Origin: a bacterium | Lineage (GTDB): Bacteria > Elusimicrobiota > Elusimicrobia > Elusimicrobiales > UBA9959 | Reading direction: 5' to 3' | DNA length: 64,000 nt | Assembly (NCBI GenBank): GCA_021789695.1 | Contig: JAJYJH010000002.1 | Location: forward strand, 1-64,000 | Shown here: in pieces, positions 7,153-14,183 of the stretch | Numbering within the stretch: the first letter of the stretch is position 1 | Layout of the letters: each line of letters begins with the position of its first letter | Translations under genes and position numbers: made by a program | Notes under the pieces: generated by a model | What the model was told of the DNA's origin: nothing | Seen by the model: only the letters and a program-made list of their open reading frames with translations | Database searches by the model: none

Positions 7153-8637
7153 TCAAAGATCCCGAAGGTAGGATACAAGGTTGACGCCTTGGTTCGCCAA
7201 GCCCAGCTTGCGACGGATATTGCTGCGGTGTTTATCGACGGTTTGCGTGGAGGCGTTCAGCAGCCCGGAAATTTCCTTGGTGGTCAGGCCCGATTTAACC
7301 ATATTGGCGACTTCCATCTCTTTTGGCGTCAGCCTAAGGTCGCTCTCGGTCAGCCTGCGGCCGAATGAGGACACCAGCGCGCCCAGGCTCTTCTCAAGCA
7401 GGTCCAGCAGTTCGCGCGAAGTCCCGCCCTTCAACCTGATACGCTTTACGATAGGCAGGACGATCTTGTTGATGTTTACGATAACCTCGTCCCTCATCTT
7501 GTTCTTTTCGGTTTCCACGGCGTTCATGGCCTCGCGGAAAGCGATGTTCTTCTCCTCGAGACGCCGCTTCTCCACTTCCAGGGCGGCGCAGGTATGCTTC
7601 AGGTCCTCTTCCGCTTTCAGCCGCCCGCTGATGTCGCGCTCCACCGAGATTATCAGCCGCTTGCCCCCTATCACCAGCTCCTGCCCGGAGACCCCCGCCG
7701 TGAATACCGTACCGTCCTTGCGCTTATGGCGCACGATAAAACTAAAACCGTTCAGACTCCCGCCTTTAGCCGCCATCTCGCGCGCGGCCTTTTCGTCCGC
7801 GTTCAGCAGCGACACAGGCTTGCCGATCAGTTCTTCGCGGGAGTAGCCGAACGTCTTTACCGCCATGGCGTTGACATCCCTTATTATCGGGGGACCGGGA
7901 GGAGATATCTCAAGCAAAAGTATGGAATCATGTATCTGCCTGAAGAAAGCCCTGTACATCGCCGCGCTCTCATGCAGCGCAGATTCCGCTCTTCTGCGCC
8001 CGCCGGCGATCTTGCGCCAGACGCCGCGGCTCCTAGCGATGGCGTATTCGTGGGTATCAAGCACCTCCACCAGGTCGGGCAGGAGGCATTTTTTCACAGG
8101 ATACGCGCAAAACGCCAGCACCCGGTGCCCGCCGATAACCTCGTCCACCGCCCGTTCATAACCTAGGAACGAGCCCCAGCTCCCGTCGTCCAGCCAGGAG
8201 GCATTCCCTGTCACGCGCACACCGGCGTAACCGCCACCCATGCTCCGCGCCTCCGTTTTCATGTACTTTTTTAGCGCCTTGTTCACGTCGAAACGGCCGG
8301 AAGCGGTATACCACCGGTCATACGGAAGTATCTCCAACTGGCCGCGCGCTTTGCACTCCGCCAGGTCCGGCACCACGGCGGACAGCGCGCGTTCGGCCTC
8401 CTCCGGCCCCAGCGGGGCAGCCGTGATCCAAAGGCAGAACTCATTATTCTTCAGCCCTGCGGCGAAGTAGGGGAGCAGCAGTTCCAGCAAATCGCGTTTG
8501 GACTCATAAAAAAGGCAGACGTGCGCCCCCCACCGGAGCGGGCCCAGGATCTTAATACCTGACTGTCTCAAGGGAATCTGTTGGGCGGAAAGTCCGCCGC
8601 CGGCGGACTTAGTTTTGAAGTTTTTCTCTGCTTTCAT
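7153..8637 (-). CDS. MEDS-PAS-LuxR sensor-regulator
   Basis: This regulator of about 494 residues has three parts. The MEDS (DcmR-type sensory) domain covers about residues 25-210, with WGAHVCLFYES, LLPYFAAGLKNNEFCLW and the DRWY segment. A PAS domain covers about 225-350 (DISGRLKAEEDL at its end). A coiled coil (about 350-420) leads to a LuxR/GerE helix-turn-helix at the C-terminus (LTPKEMEVANMV, then GLTTKEISGLLNAS and VDKHRSNIRRKLGL). The long EKRRLEEKN...EKNKMRDEV stretch supports dimerisation. The start is set at the ATG at 8637; another ATG at 8700 lacks a ribosome site. MEDS domains sense small organic compounds in DcmR-type regulators; the ligand here is unknown. This is one of only a few DNA-binding outputs in the island. 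Confidence 0.9.
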   Translation of the reverse strand: MKAEKNFKTKSAGGGLSAQQIPLRQSGIKILGPLRWGAHVCLFYESKRDLLELLLPYFAAGLKNNEFCLWITAAPLGPEEAERALSAVVPDLAECKARGQLEILPYDRWYTASGRFDVNKALKKYMKTEARSMGGGYAGVRVTGNASWLDDGSWGSFLGYERAVDEVIGGHRVLAFCAYPVKKCLLPDLVEVLDTHEYAIARSRGVWRKIAGGRRRAESALHESAAMYRAFFRQIHDSILLLEISPPGPPIIRDVNAMAVKTFGYSREELIGKPVSLLNADEKAAREMAAKGGSLNGFSFIVRHKRKDGTVFTAGVSGQELVIGGKRLIISVERDISGRLKAEEDLKHTCAALEVEKRRLEEKNIAFREAMNAVETEKNKMRDEVIVNINKIVLPIVKRIRLKGGTSRELLDLLEKSLGALVSSFGRRLTESDLRLTPKEMEVANMVKSGLTTKEISGLLNASTQTVDKHRSNIRRKLGLANQGVNLVSYLRDL

Positions 8638-8823
8638 GACGCGCGCGCTCCGCAGTGACCAGCCAAAACGGCTGAAAATTACCGCCGGTACTGCCCGCAT
8701 GCTGCGTATCGGATGTGTCTAGGGGTAGTGTAGTCAAAACGTCCACATTAGTCAACACGCGGCGGCCCCGGGACGGACAAGGCGAGCTACCGCAGGCAGC
8801 GCCGCCAGTCCCGGACGCGCCCG

Positions 8824-9195
8824 TCAGGCGCTCTCCGGCAGCAATCCGGAGATTATTCCCGGGAGTTCCTTTATGATGTAAGCCCCCTTAAGTATGAAAT
8901 GCCTGGCCCGGCATTCCGCATAGGCCGAATACTCTGCAGTAGGGTCGGAACTGATCACAACCACCGGGGTATTGTCCAGAGTGGAATTTTTTCGCAATTC
9001 CGAGCAGACAAGCACAGCGTCGCCGTCGTCCAGATGATAATCCAGCAGGATACAATCCGGCTGGTACTGCGCGGCCATTCGGACCCCCTCCAGGCAACTG
9101 GAGGCAAAATAGGCCTCATATCCGACCAGCACCCTCCGCAACAACCTGTGCCAGAACAGGTCATCGTCAATAACAAGTATTTTGCGTTTAGCCAC
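8824..9195 (-). CDS. Stand-alone response regulator receiver (cassette 2)
   Basis: This 123-residue single receiver domain has ILVIDDDLFWHRLLR, the acceptor D52 in ILLDYHLDDG, VVISSDPTAEY and the lysine in FILKG. It starts with GTG at 9195 behind a GGGGCGGGG ribosome site. It is a clear paralogue of the receiver at 94-477, sharing the WHRLLR, SSDPTAE and AYAEC segments and the same divergent layout with an XRE gene. The MEDS regulator lies downstream on the same strand after a 186-bp gap and could be co-transcribed. Confidence 0.9.
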   Translation of the reverse strand: MAKRKILVIDDDLFWHRLLRRVLVGYEAYFASSCLEGVRMAAQYQPDCILLDYHLDDGDAVLVCSELRKNSTLDNTPVVVISSDPTAEYSAYAECRARHFILKGAYIIKELPGIISGLLPESA

Positions 9196-9264
9196 GTTCG
9201 CCCCGCCCCTTTCGGCGCAGCCCCCGTGCGGTAGCACCTACCCCTACCCCTCCCGCCCGCTGAA

Positions 9265-9338
9265 TTTATACCATCTATAAATGGTTGTGTCAATGCCGTC
9301 TATAAATTATTGTAAGAACCTGCGATTTGCCCTAAACT
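9265..9338. promoter_or_regulatory. Divergent promoters with two direct operator-like repeats
   Basis: The minus-strand promoter is TTGACA (9288-9293), a 17-nt spacer and TATAAA (9265-9270) for the receiver gene. The plus-strand promoter is TTGTAA (9310-9315), a 17-nt spacer and TAAACT (9333-9338), 9 nt before the XRE ATG. Two direct repeats of TCTATAAAT occur at 9274-9282 and 9299-9307, 25 bp apart. The first sits in the spacer of the receiver promoter and the second abuts the -35 box of the XRE promoter, so a factor bound to both could shut off both genes. Confidence 0.65.
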
Positions 9339-9347
9339 ATTACATCT

Positions 9348-9698
9348 ATGAAGAATCTCATCACGAGGGACATCGGACTACGCATAAGGGAATTAAGGAA
9401 GAAGAACGGCCTGACCATTGAAGAAGCGGCCCACATGGCAGGCGTCCACCCCAACTACCTGGGCGACGCCGAGCGCGGAAAAAAGAATTTTTCCATAACC
9501 ACTCTGGAAAAGCTAGCCAGGGTGCTGAGTGTGTCAATCTCGGAGATATTTTCCAGGAAAGCCCCGGCGCACACGGAAAAGCCCTCCCCCGTAGACCCGC
9601 GGCTAGTAGCCCTTTTCAAGAGCGCCACACAGGAAGAGCGGGATTTTATAATTCACACAGCCAGCTTCATTACCCGGAACAGATCCCGGGCGAAGTAA
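9348..9698 (+). CDS. Small XRE-family transcriptional regulator (cassette 2)
   Basis: This 116-residue protein has an N-terminal Cro/CI helix-turn-helix (residues 6-66; GLTIEEAAHMAGVHPNYLGD followed by AERGKKNFS) and a conserved C-terminal segment (VDPRLVALF...EERDFIIHTASFI) ending in basic residues. The same C-terminus is present in the XRE protein at 597. The -10 box lies 9 nt from the ATG and there is no ribosome site. It diverges from the receiver gene at 9195 and two TCTATAAAT repeats lie between them. It is probably an autoregulator of the cassette (inference). Confidence 0.88.
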   Translation: MKNLITRDIGLRIRELRKKNGLTIEEAAHMAGVHPNYLGDAERGKKNFSITTLEKLARVLSVSISEIFSRKAPAHTEKPSPVDPRLVALFKSATQEERDFIIHTASFITRNRSRAK

Positions 9699-9824
9699 GT
9701 CTTCTTAGCGTGCGGGCGCATATAAATCCCTAGTTCCGCCACAAAGTGTGAGGCCGGACCAGCCCGGCGCCCCGCCAGCCGCCGGGGGAAGGATAGGCAA
9801 GGCCACCAGGCAGAAAGACGTTCT

Positions 9825-10583
9825 TTAGGAAGATCGCTGCAGGAAAAGACGGTATTTGACTATGCGCTCAAGGGCGTCCAGGTCAGGCGGCTTCGGAAGA
9901 TAATCGAACGCGCCTTTGCTCAGGCACTCCCGGGCGATCTCCTCGTTGTCGTTACCGCTTATCATCATTATGCCGGTATCCGGCATCTCCAGGGAAAGGG
10001 TTTCTAACACCTCTAACCCGTTCTTGCCAGGCATGAAGATATCCAGCAGGATGAGGTCCGGCTTTTTCTCGCGGGCCAGGCGCTCCGCGGCCAGGCCGTC
10101 CCCGGCCCTTATCACGAAATATCCGGCGGCCACCAAACTGCGCGAGAGAACGCCCAGCATCCCCTCATCGTCCTCCGCGATAAGTATGGTCGCCGGGCCC
10201 TTGACCGAAACGGGGAATTGGGCCGCGGACGGCAGCAGTTTCTCCACGGAGTCGAGCGCGCTGGAAAGGCCGTCTCCCTTGGAGAGGAAGGCGGCGGCGC
10301 CGCGCTTTAGGTACGCGCGCCCCTCCTCTGGGTCGTCGTTGCCGGTAAGGACCACGATGGGCACGTCGCTGGAAATCCTGCGTATTTGCTCGAAGACGCC
10401 GGAGCCGGTCAGGAAAGGCAGGTCGCGGTCCAGCACCACCAGGTCCGGCCGCTCCGCCCGGAAAACGTTTACGCCGCTGACCCCGTCCGCCGCCGAGATC
10501 ACCTTGTGGCCGTCGCGCATCAGGAAGACCGTGAGCGCGTCGCGGACTATGCCGTCATCTTCGATTATGAGGACTTTAGCCAT
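9825..10583 (-). CDS. Tandem-receiver response regulator without output domain
   Basis: This 252-residue protein consists of two consecutive receiver domains. The first (about residues 2-118) has VLIIEDDGIV, LVVLDRDLPFLTG, VVLTGND and FLSKGDG. The second (about 130-250) has ILIAEDDEGM, LILLDIFMPGKNG, MMISGND and YLPKPPD. Both keep the acidic pocket, acceptor aspartate and lysine, so both could be phosphorylated. No DNA-binding or enzymatic part follows. I start at the ATG at 10583 behind GGGAACA; an ATG three codons earlier lacks a site. It is the last gene in a leftward run of signalling genes and may be a phosphate sink or adaptor (inference). Confidence 0.88.
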   Translation of the reverse strand: MAKVLIIEDDGIVRDALTVFLMRDGHKVISAADGVSGVNVFRAERPDLVVLDRDLPFLTGSGVFEQIRRISSDVPIVVLTGNDDPEEGRAYLKRGAAAFLSKGDGLSSALDSVEKLLPSAAQFPVSVKGPATILIAEDDEGMLGVLSRSLVAAGYFVIRAGDGLAAERLAREKKPDLILLDIFMPGKNGLEVLETLSLEMPDTGIMMISGNDNEEIARECLSKGAFDYLPKPPDLDALERIVKYRLFLQRSS

Positions 10584-10620
10584 TGTTCCCATATGTGATT
10601 ATAGTAAAAAAGTCCTCCGG

Positions 10621-11574
10621 TCACACCTCTCTCAGTCCGTCGCGGCGCCTGTCTTTCAGGAAGACGCTGCCGCCCGTGGTCCGGCGCCCTTTTAGGAATT
10701 TCTTTATTTCCGCGGCTATATCTACTATCTTGGCGTAATGCCCCAGCCTCCGCCGCTCGTTGGTGACTATGGCTATGGAAAGGGACATCAGCGGGAAGCG
10801 TCTCTCGATGCCGGAGCGGTCCGCGGAGGTTATATAGCCACTCTCCGCGTCCCCGGCCCGGTAAAGCCCGGGCGCGCGGGAATCGAACCTTGACGCAACG
10901 CGCCCGGCCACGGCCTCGGCCTTATCCGGCGGGCACATCAGCACGAAGTCGTCCCCGCCGATATGCCCCACGAAGAGGTCGTCCAAGGAGAACTCGTTCT
11001 GGACCTCGGTAAGCAGCCGCGCCACCGCCCTGATGGCCTCGTCGCCCTTGAGATAGCCGTAGTTGTCGTTGTAGGCCTTGAAGTTGTCAATGTCGATGTA
11101 GAAAAAAGCCAGCGGGGCGCCCGAGGCTATGCGCGCGCCGGCCTCCTCCTCTATCGCCGGGCCGCCGGGCAGCAGGGTCAGCGGGTTGGCGGCCAGCAGG
11201 CGTCGTGCCCTGCGCGCCGCGGCCTCCACCCTGGCCACCAGCTCGACCGAGTCGAAGGGCTTAGAGACAAAATCGTCCGCGCCTATCCCGAATTCCGCCG
11301 CCTTTTCCCCCGGGCTGTTCTCGCCGCTGATCACTATAACTGGGACCACCGCAGTGCGCGGGTTCCTGCGCAGGCTGGCCAGCAGCTCCCTGCCCCCCAG
11401 CCCCGGCATATTCAGGTCCAGCAGTATCACGTCGGGCAGTTCGGCCGCTATCCTCTCCAGCGCGGAGAGCCCGTCGTCGGCGGTGCGAACCCTCCAGCCT
11501 CTGCCGTTAAGCAGCCGGCACACCACCTCCTGCATCGCCTTGTCGTCGTCCGCAACCAGGATCTTCCCTTCCAT
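10621..11574 (-). CDS. Response regulator with GGDEF diguanylate cyclase
   Basis: This 317-residue protein has an N-terminal receiver (about 1-118; ILVADDDKAM, VILLDLNMPGLGG, FVSKPFD) and a C-terminal GGDEF domain (about 130-300). The active-site signature is GHIGGDDF, and the metal/substrate loop reads IDIDNFKAYNDNYG. The aspartate in the following KGDEA is retained where cGAMP-making (Hypr) cyclases have serine, so it should make cyclic di-GMP. I see no RxxD inhibitory site just before the signature. The ATG at 11574 follows GGGGGGGG and lies 8 bp after the stop of the upstream lipoprotein-like gene; the open frame extending upstream is a shadow of that gene. A PilZ-like protein at 60641 is a possible effector in the window. 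Confidence 0.92.
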   Translation of the reverse strand: MEGKILVADDDKAMQEVVCRLLNGRGWRVRTADDGLSALERIAAELPDVILLDLNMPGLGGRELLASLRRNPRTAVVPVIVISGENSPGEKAAEFGIGADDFVSKPFDSVELVARVEAAARRARRLLAANPLTLLPGGPAIEEEAGARIASGAPLAFFYIDIDNFKAYNDNYGYLKGDEAIRAVARLLTEVQNEFSLDDLFVGHIGGDDFVLMCPPDKAEAVAGRVASRFDSRAPGLYRAGDAESGYITSADRSGIERRFPLMSLSIAIVTNERRRLGHYAKIVDIAAEIKKFLKGRRTTGGSVFLKDRRRDGLREV

Positions 11575-11582
11575 ACCCCCCC

Positions 11583-12482
11583 CTACCTGGACCCGCAGCG
11601 GTCTATAACCTCGTCCTCCCTCTCCATGAACTCCTCCAACTTGGCCTTCTGGGCCTCGGGAATGGCCGGGGCGTTCGCCTTGTCGTAATAGGAGGACAGC
11701 AGGTTGTAGAACTTCTCGCGCACCGAGGGGTCCCTGATCTCGCTTCCCGGATTGCGCGTCAGGCTGCCCATGACAAAGGACGGGGCCTTGAGCTTGGCCG
11801 CCCAGTAACGGGCCTTGAGGTCCACAGCCGCGGCGTTTATCTTGTTCATCTGCCTGAAGGCCGCGGCGCAGTTGACGGCGTCGTCGGCAGGAGCGTCCCT
11901 GAAATCCCCGGCCGCGGCGAACGAAGAGGATTTGTCCCACTTGGCGCCCGGCAGCGGCGGCAGGCCGGCCAGCTTGGCGGAGGAGGGCGGCTCCCCCCAG
12001 TCTATATCCGGCAGCGGCGGCAGGGAGGTGCCGAAGCGGGCGAAAGATCTCACCTCGGCAGTCCCATAAATCCGTCCGCTCCTCGGGTCCACCAACTTCG
12101 CCAGCAGCGTCACGTCCTCTCCCGACCTGAATATACTGCCCTGCACCAGGGCCTGCGGCCTGAGGTCGCGAGGCAGCTTCTCCCAGGAAGCAGGCGTCTT
12201 GTAGGCGGCGTAGCCGTCCTGATCCAGCACCACCAGGCCTTTGACCGCCGAAAGCCCCGCGGCCGTCTTTTCTCTGGCGAAGCTCGCCTCCTGCCCGGCA
12301 CCGTCCGCGGCCGAAAAAGGGACTACCGCCAGCCGCGTTATCCCGTTGACGGAGGCCGCCGCGGCCAATCTCCCGGCCAGGGCCCCGTAGCCGGAGGAGG
12401 AGGCGCTGCCGGCCGCCGGAAGGGCCGGAAGAACGCTTCCCGCCAAGCTCGCCGCCAGTATCGTTTTTATAAAAAGTTTCAT
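11583..12482 (-). CDS. Secreted FlgO/CsgG-like protein
   Basis: This 299-residue protein has a classical signal peptide (MKLFIKTILAASLAGSVLPA, cleavage near residue 25). The next 120 residues resemble the FlgO/CsgG/LpoB alpha-beta fold: RLAVVPFSAADG, GLVVLDQDGY, RPQALVQGSIF and LLAKLVDPRSGRIYGTAEV. A proline-rich linker (PPLPDIDW...PPLPGAKW) leads to a helical C-terminal part. Periplasmic location is likely, and there is no lipobox cysteine. It lies immediately upstream of the REC-GGDEF gene (8 bp) on the same strand. The family is linked to envelope assembly; the actual role is unknown. Confidence 0.7.
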   Translation of the reverse strand: MKLFIKTILAASLAGSVLPALPAAGSASSSGYGALAGRLAAAASVNGITRLAVVPFSAADGAGQEASFAREKTAAGLSAVKGLVVLDQDGYAAYKTPASWEKLPRDLRPQALVQGSIFRSGEDVTLLAKLVDPRSGRIYGTAEVRSFARFGTSLPPLPDIDWGEPPSSAKLAGLPPLPGAKWDKSSSFAAAGDFRDAPADDAVNCAAAFRQMNKINAAAVDLKARYWAAKLKAPSFVMGSLTRNPGSEIRDPSVREKFYNLLSSYYDKANAPAIPEAQKAKLEEFMEREDEVIDRCGSR

Positions 12483-12556
12483 AACTCCCCCTTGCTTAAG
12501 TATAAGAAGAGGAGTTAATGTAAACTTCCGGTTATGTTCAGATTTTGCTCAGATCT

Positions 12557-13261
12557 TCAGGAAGGGACGGCTTTGCCGGGCAAAGGCAGGAAAACGGAGA
12601 ACTCGGAACCCCGGCCCCCGGCGGTGGAAACCTCTATCCTCCCGCCGTGCTGCCTGGCTATGCCGTACGCCTCGGCCAGGCCCAGGCCGGCCCCTTTTCC
12701 CTTCGGCTTGGTCGTGAAGAACGGCTCGAAGAGGTGTTCCGCCACTTCCGGCGGCATGCCCTGCCCATGGTCGGAGACCGACACCTTCACGAACCCGCCC
12801 GCCTCGGCGGCGGCCAGGCCGATGGTTCCGCCGGCCGGCATGGCGCCGGCCGCGTTGAGCAGCAGATTGGAGAAGAGCCGCTCCAGACGCTGCGGGTCGC
12901 CCTGCACCTCGGGAAGGCCAGGCTCAAAGGACCTCTCTATCCTTATCTCCTGCGGGAGCCCGGCGCCTAACCGCGCCGAAAGCCCCTCCAGCAATGGGGG
13001 GAGCTCCACCGTTATTTTCACGGCCGGCTGGCGGCTACTGAACAGGGTGAGCCTTTTCGTCAGAGAGGAGGCCCTGGCTACGGCTTTCCGGATCTCCTCC
13101 ATGTCGGAGTGCAGCTGGGAGGACGGCTGCAACCCGCGCTGGGACAGCGTGGCATAGCCTTCTATGGCGCCCAGCATATTGTTCATGTCGTGCGCCACAC
13201 CCCCTGCCAGGCGCGCCAGCGCGTCCATCTTCCGCTCCAGCTCTTTTTCGTCAGGTGCCAT
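12557..13261 (-). CDS. Small soluble histidine kinase
   Basis: This 234-residue protein is a bare kinase core. HisKA has the acceptor histidine in LAGGVAHDMNNMLG (about residue 24), and the HATPase has the N-box LFSNLLLNAAGAM, SDHGQGM, FFTTKPKGKGAGLGL and a final GGRGSEFSVFLPL. No sensor domain or membrane segment is present, so it must be regulated by another protein. It is encoded 9 bp downstream of the OmpR-type regulator gene on the same strand, which is its most likely partner. Confidence 0.9.
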   Translation of the reverse strand: MAPDEKELERKMDALARLAGGVAHDMNNMLGAIEGYATLSQRGLQPSSQLHSDMEEIRKAVARASSLTKRLTLFSSRQPAVKITVELPPLLEGLSARLGAGLPQEIRIERSFEPGLPEVQGDPQRLERLFSNLLLNAAGAMPAGGTIGLAAAEAGGFVKVSVSDHGQGMPPEVAEHLFEPFFTTKPKGKGAGLGLAEAYGIARQHGGRIEVSTAGGRGSEFSVFLPLPGKAVPS

Positions 13262-13270
13262 GATCGAACC

Positions 13271-13957
13271 TCATTCCAACTTATAGCCGTGCCCGGTAAC
13301 GCTGTGTATGCGGGCCGCGACGGCGGGCCCCAGTTTTTTCCTCAGCGAGGAAATGTGGGTCTCCACGGTATGGGGATTGTCGTAGGAGGCCATGTCGTAG
13401 CCCCAGACCGTTTCCAGAAGGTACGGCACGCCAAGGACCCGGCCTTTCCTTTCCAGCAGCAGCGCCAGCAGATCGAACTCCTTGCGCGTGAGTTGCACCG
13501 GCCTGCCGTCCGCCTTCACGGTCCTGCCCTCCGGGTCCAGTTCTATGCCTTCCTCCTTTATGCCGGAGGACCGGCAGCCGGCGTATCGCCTCAGCACCGC
13601 GGAGATCTTGGCCATGAGCACGGGGTAGGCGAAAGGCTTGGGCAGGTAGTCGTCCGCACCGCGCTCATAACCTTCGACTATGTCCTCGTCCCCGGTGCGC
13701 GCCCCGGATATCAGTATCACAGGCGTCTGGGCCGTGGCCGGGGAATCCTTCAGCGCCCTGCAGAGAGCGAAGCCGTCCAGCCCCGGCAGGCCGGCGTCGG
13801 CCACCACCAAGTCCGGCCGGGAGTCCCGGGCGATGATGAGCGCCTCGCTGCCGTTGTCGGTGAAAACCACAGAGAAATCATGGTTCTCAAGGTAGCGGCG
13901 CAGCACCGCCAGCATCTGGCGGTCGTCTTCCACCAGCAGTATCTTTTTCTGTGCCAT
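13271..13957 (-). CDS. OmpR/PhoB-family response regulator
   Basis: This 228-residue protein has a receiver (residues 1-120; ILLVEDDRQM, LVVADAGLPGLDG, ILISGA, YLPKPFA) and a winged-helix DNA-binding domain (about 130-228; VQLTRKEFDLLALL, VETHISSLRKKLG, RIHSVTGHGYKL). The acceptor aspartate in LVVADAG is retained. The ATG at 13957 has no clear ribosome site and lies 14 bp after the stop of a decayed receiver gene. A soluble histidine kinase follows immediately. It is one of few direct DNA-binding regulators in the island. Confidence 0.92.
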   Translation of the reverse strand: MAQKKILLVEDDRQMLAVLRRYLENHDFSVVFTDNGSEALIIARDSRPDLVVADAGLPGLDGFALCRALKDSPATAQTPVILISGARTGDEDIVEGYERGADDYLPKPFAYPVLMAKISAVLRRYAGCRSSGIKEEGIELDPEGRTVKADGRPVQLTRKEFDLLALLLERKGRVLGVPYLLETVWGYDMASYDNPHTVETHISSLRKKLGPAVAARIHSVTGHGYKLE

Positions 13958-13971
13958 ATGTGTATATGTAA

Positions 13972-14183
13972 TTATATCTTAGAGACCTTCACGATAGAAA
14001 TGAAGAGGCCGAGCCTTTTCAGCACACCGGAGAACCCGGAGAAGGCCGCCGGCTTGGTAAGATAATTATTGCATCCGGCCTGGTAACAGGCATCCACGTC
14101 CCGCGGGGCGTCGGTAGTAGTAAGCAGTATCAATGCCGTCCACCCTGGGCATCCTTTATGCCCAGCGGCAAGTTGTGGTTCAT
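13972..14183 (-). pseudogene. Frameshifted Rcp1-like response regulator
   Basis: An ATG at 14183 overlaps the TGA of the upstream kinase (ATGA), as expected for a coupled kinase-regulator pair, but its frame stops after 17 codons. Two other frames carry receiver pieces: RMPRVDGID, the loop after the acceptor aspartate, and then ALILLTTTDAPRDVDACYQA through NNYLTKPAAFSGF to KRLGLF and a TAA at 13972. The start and this C-terminal frame differ by two bases. Most of the N-terminal half, including the acceptor aspartate, is missing. This is the remnant of a CheY-like regulator of the Rcp1 type that normally partners kinases with an ASHDLRGP box, which is what lies upstream. Confidence 0.8.

Noticed and set aside
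10621-11574. Possible Hypr (cGAMP-making) GGDEF enzyme
   Set aside because: The residue that is serine in Hypr enzymes is aspartate here (KGDEA), so cyclic di-GMP synthesis is the better call.
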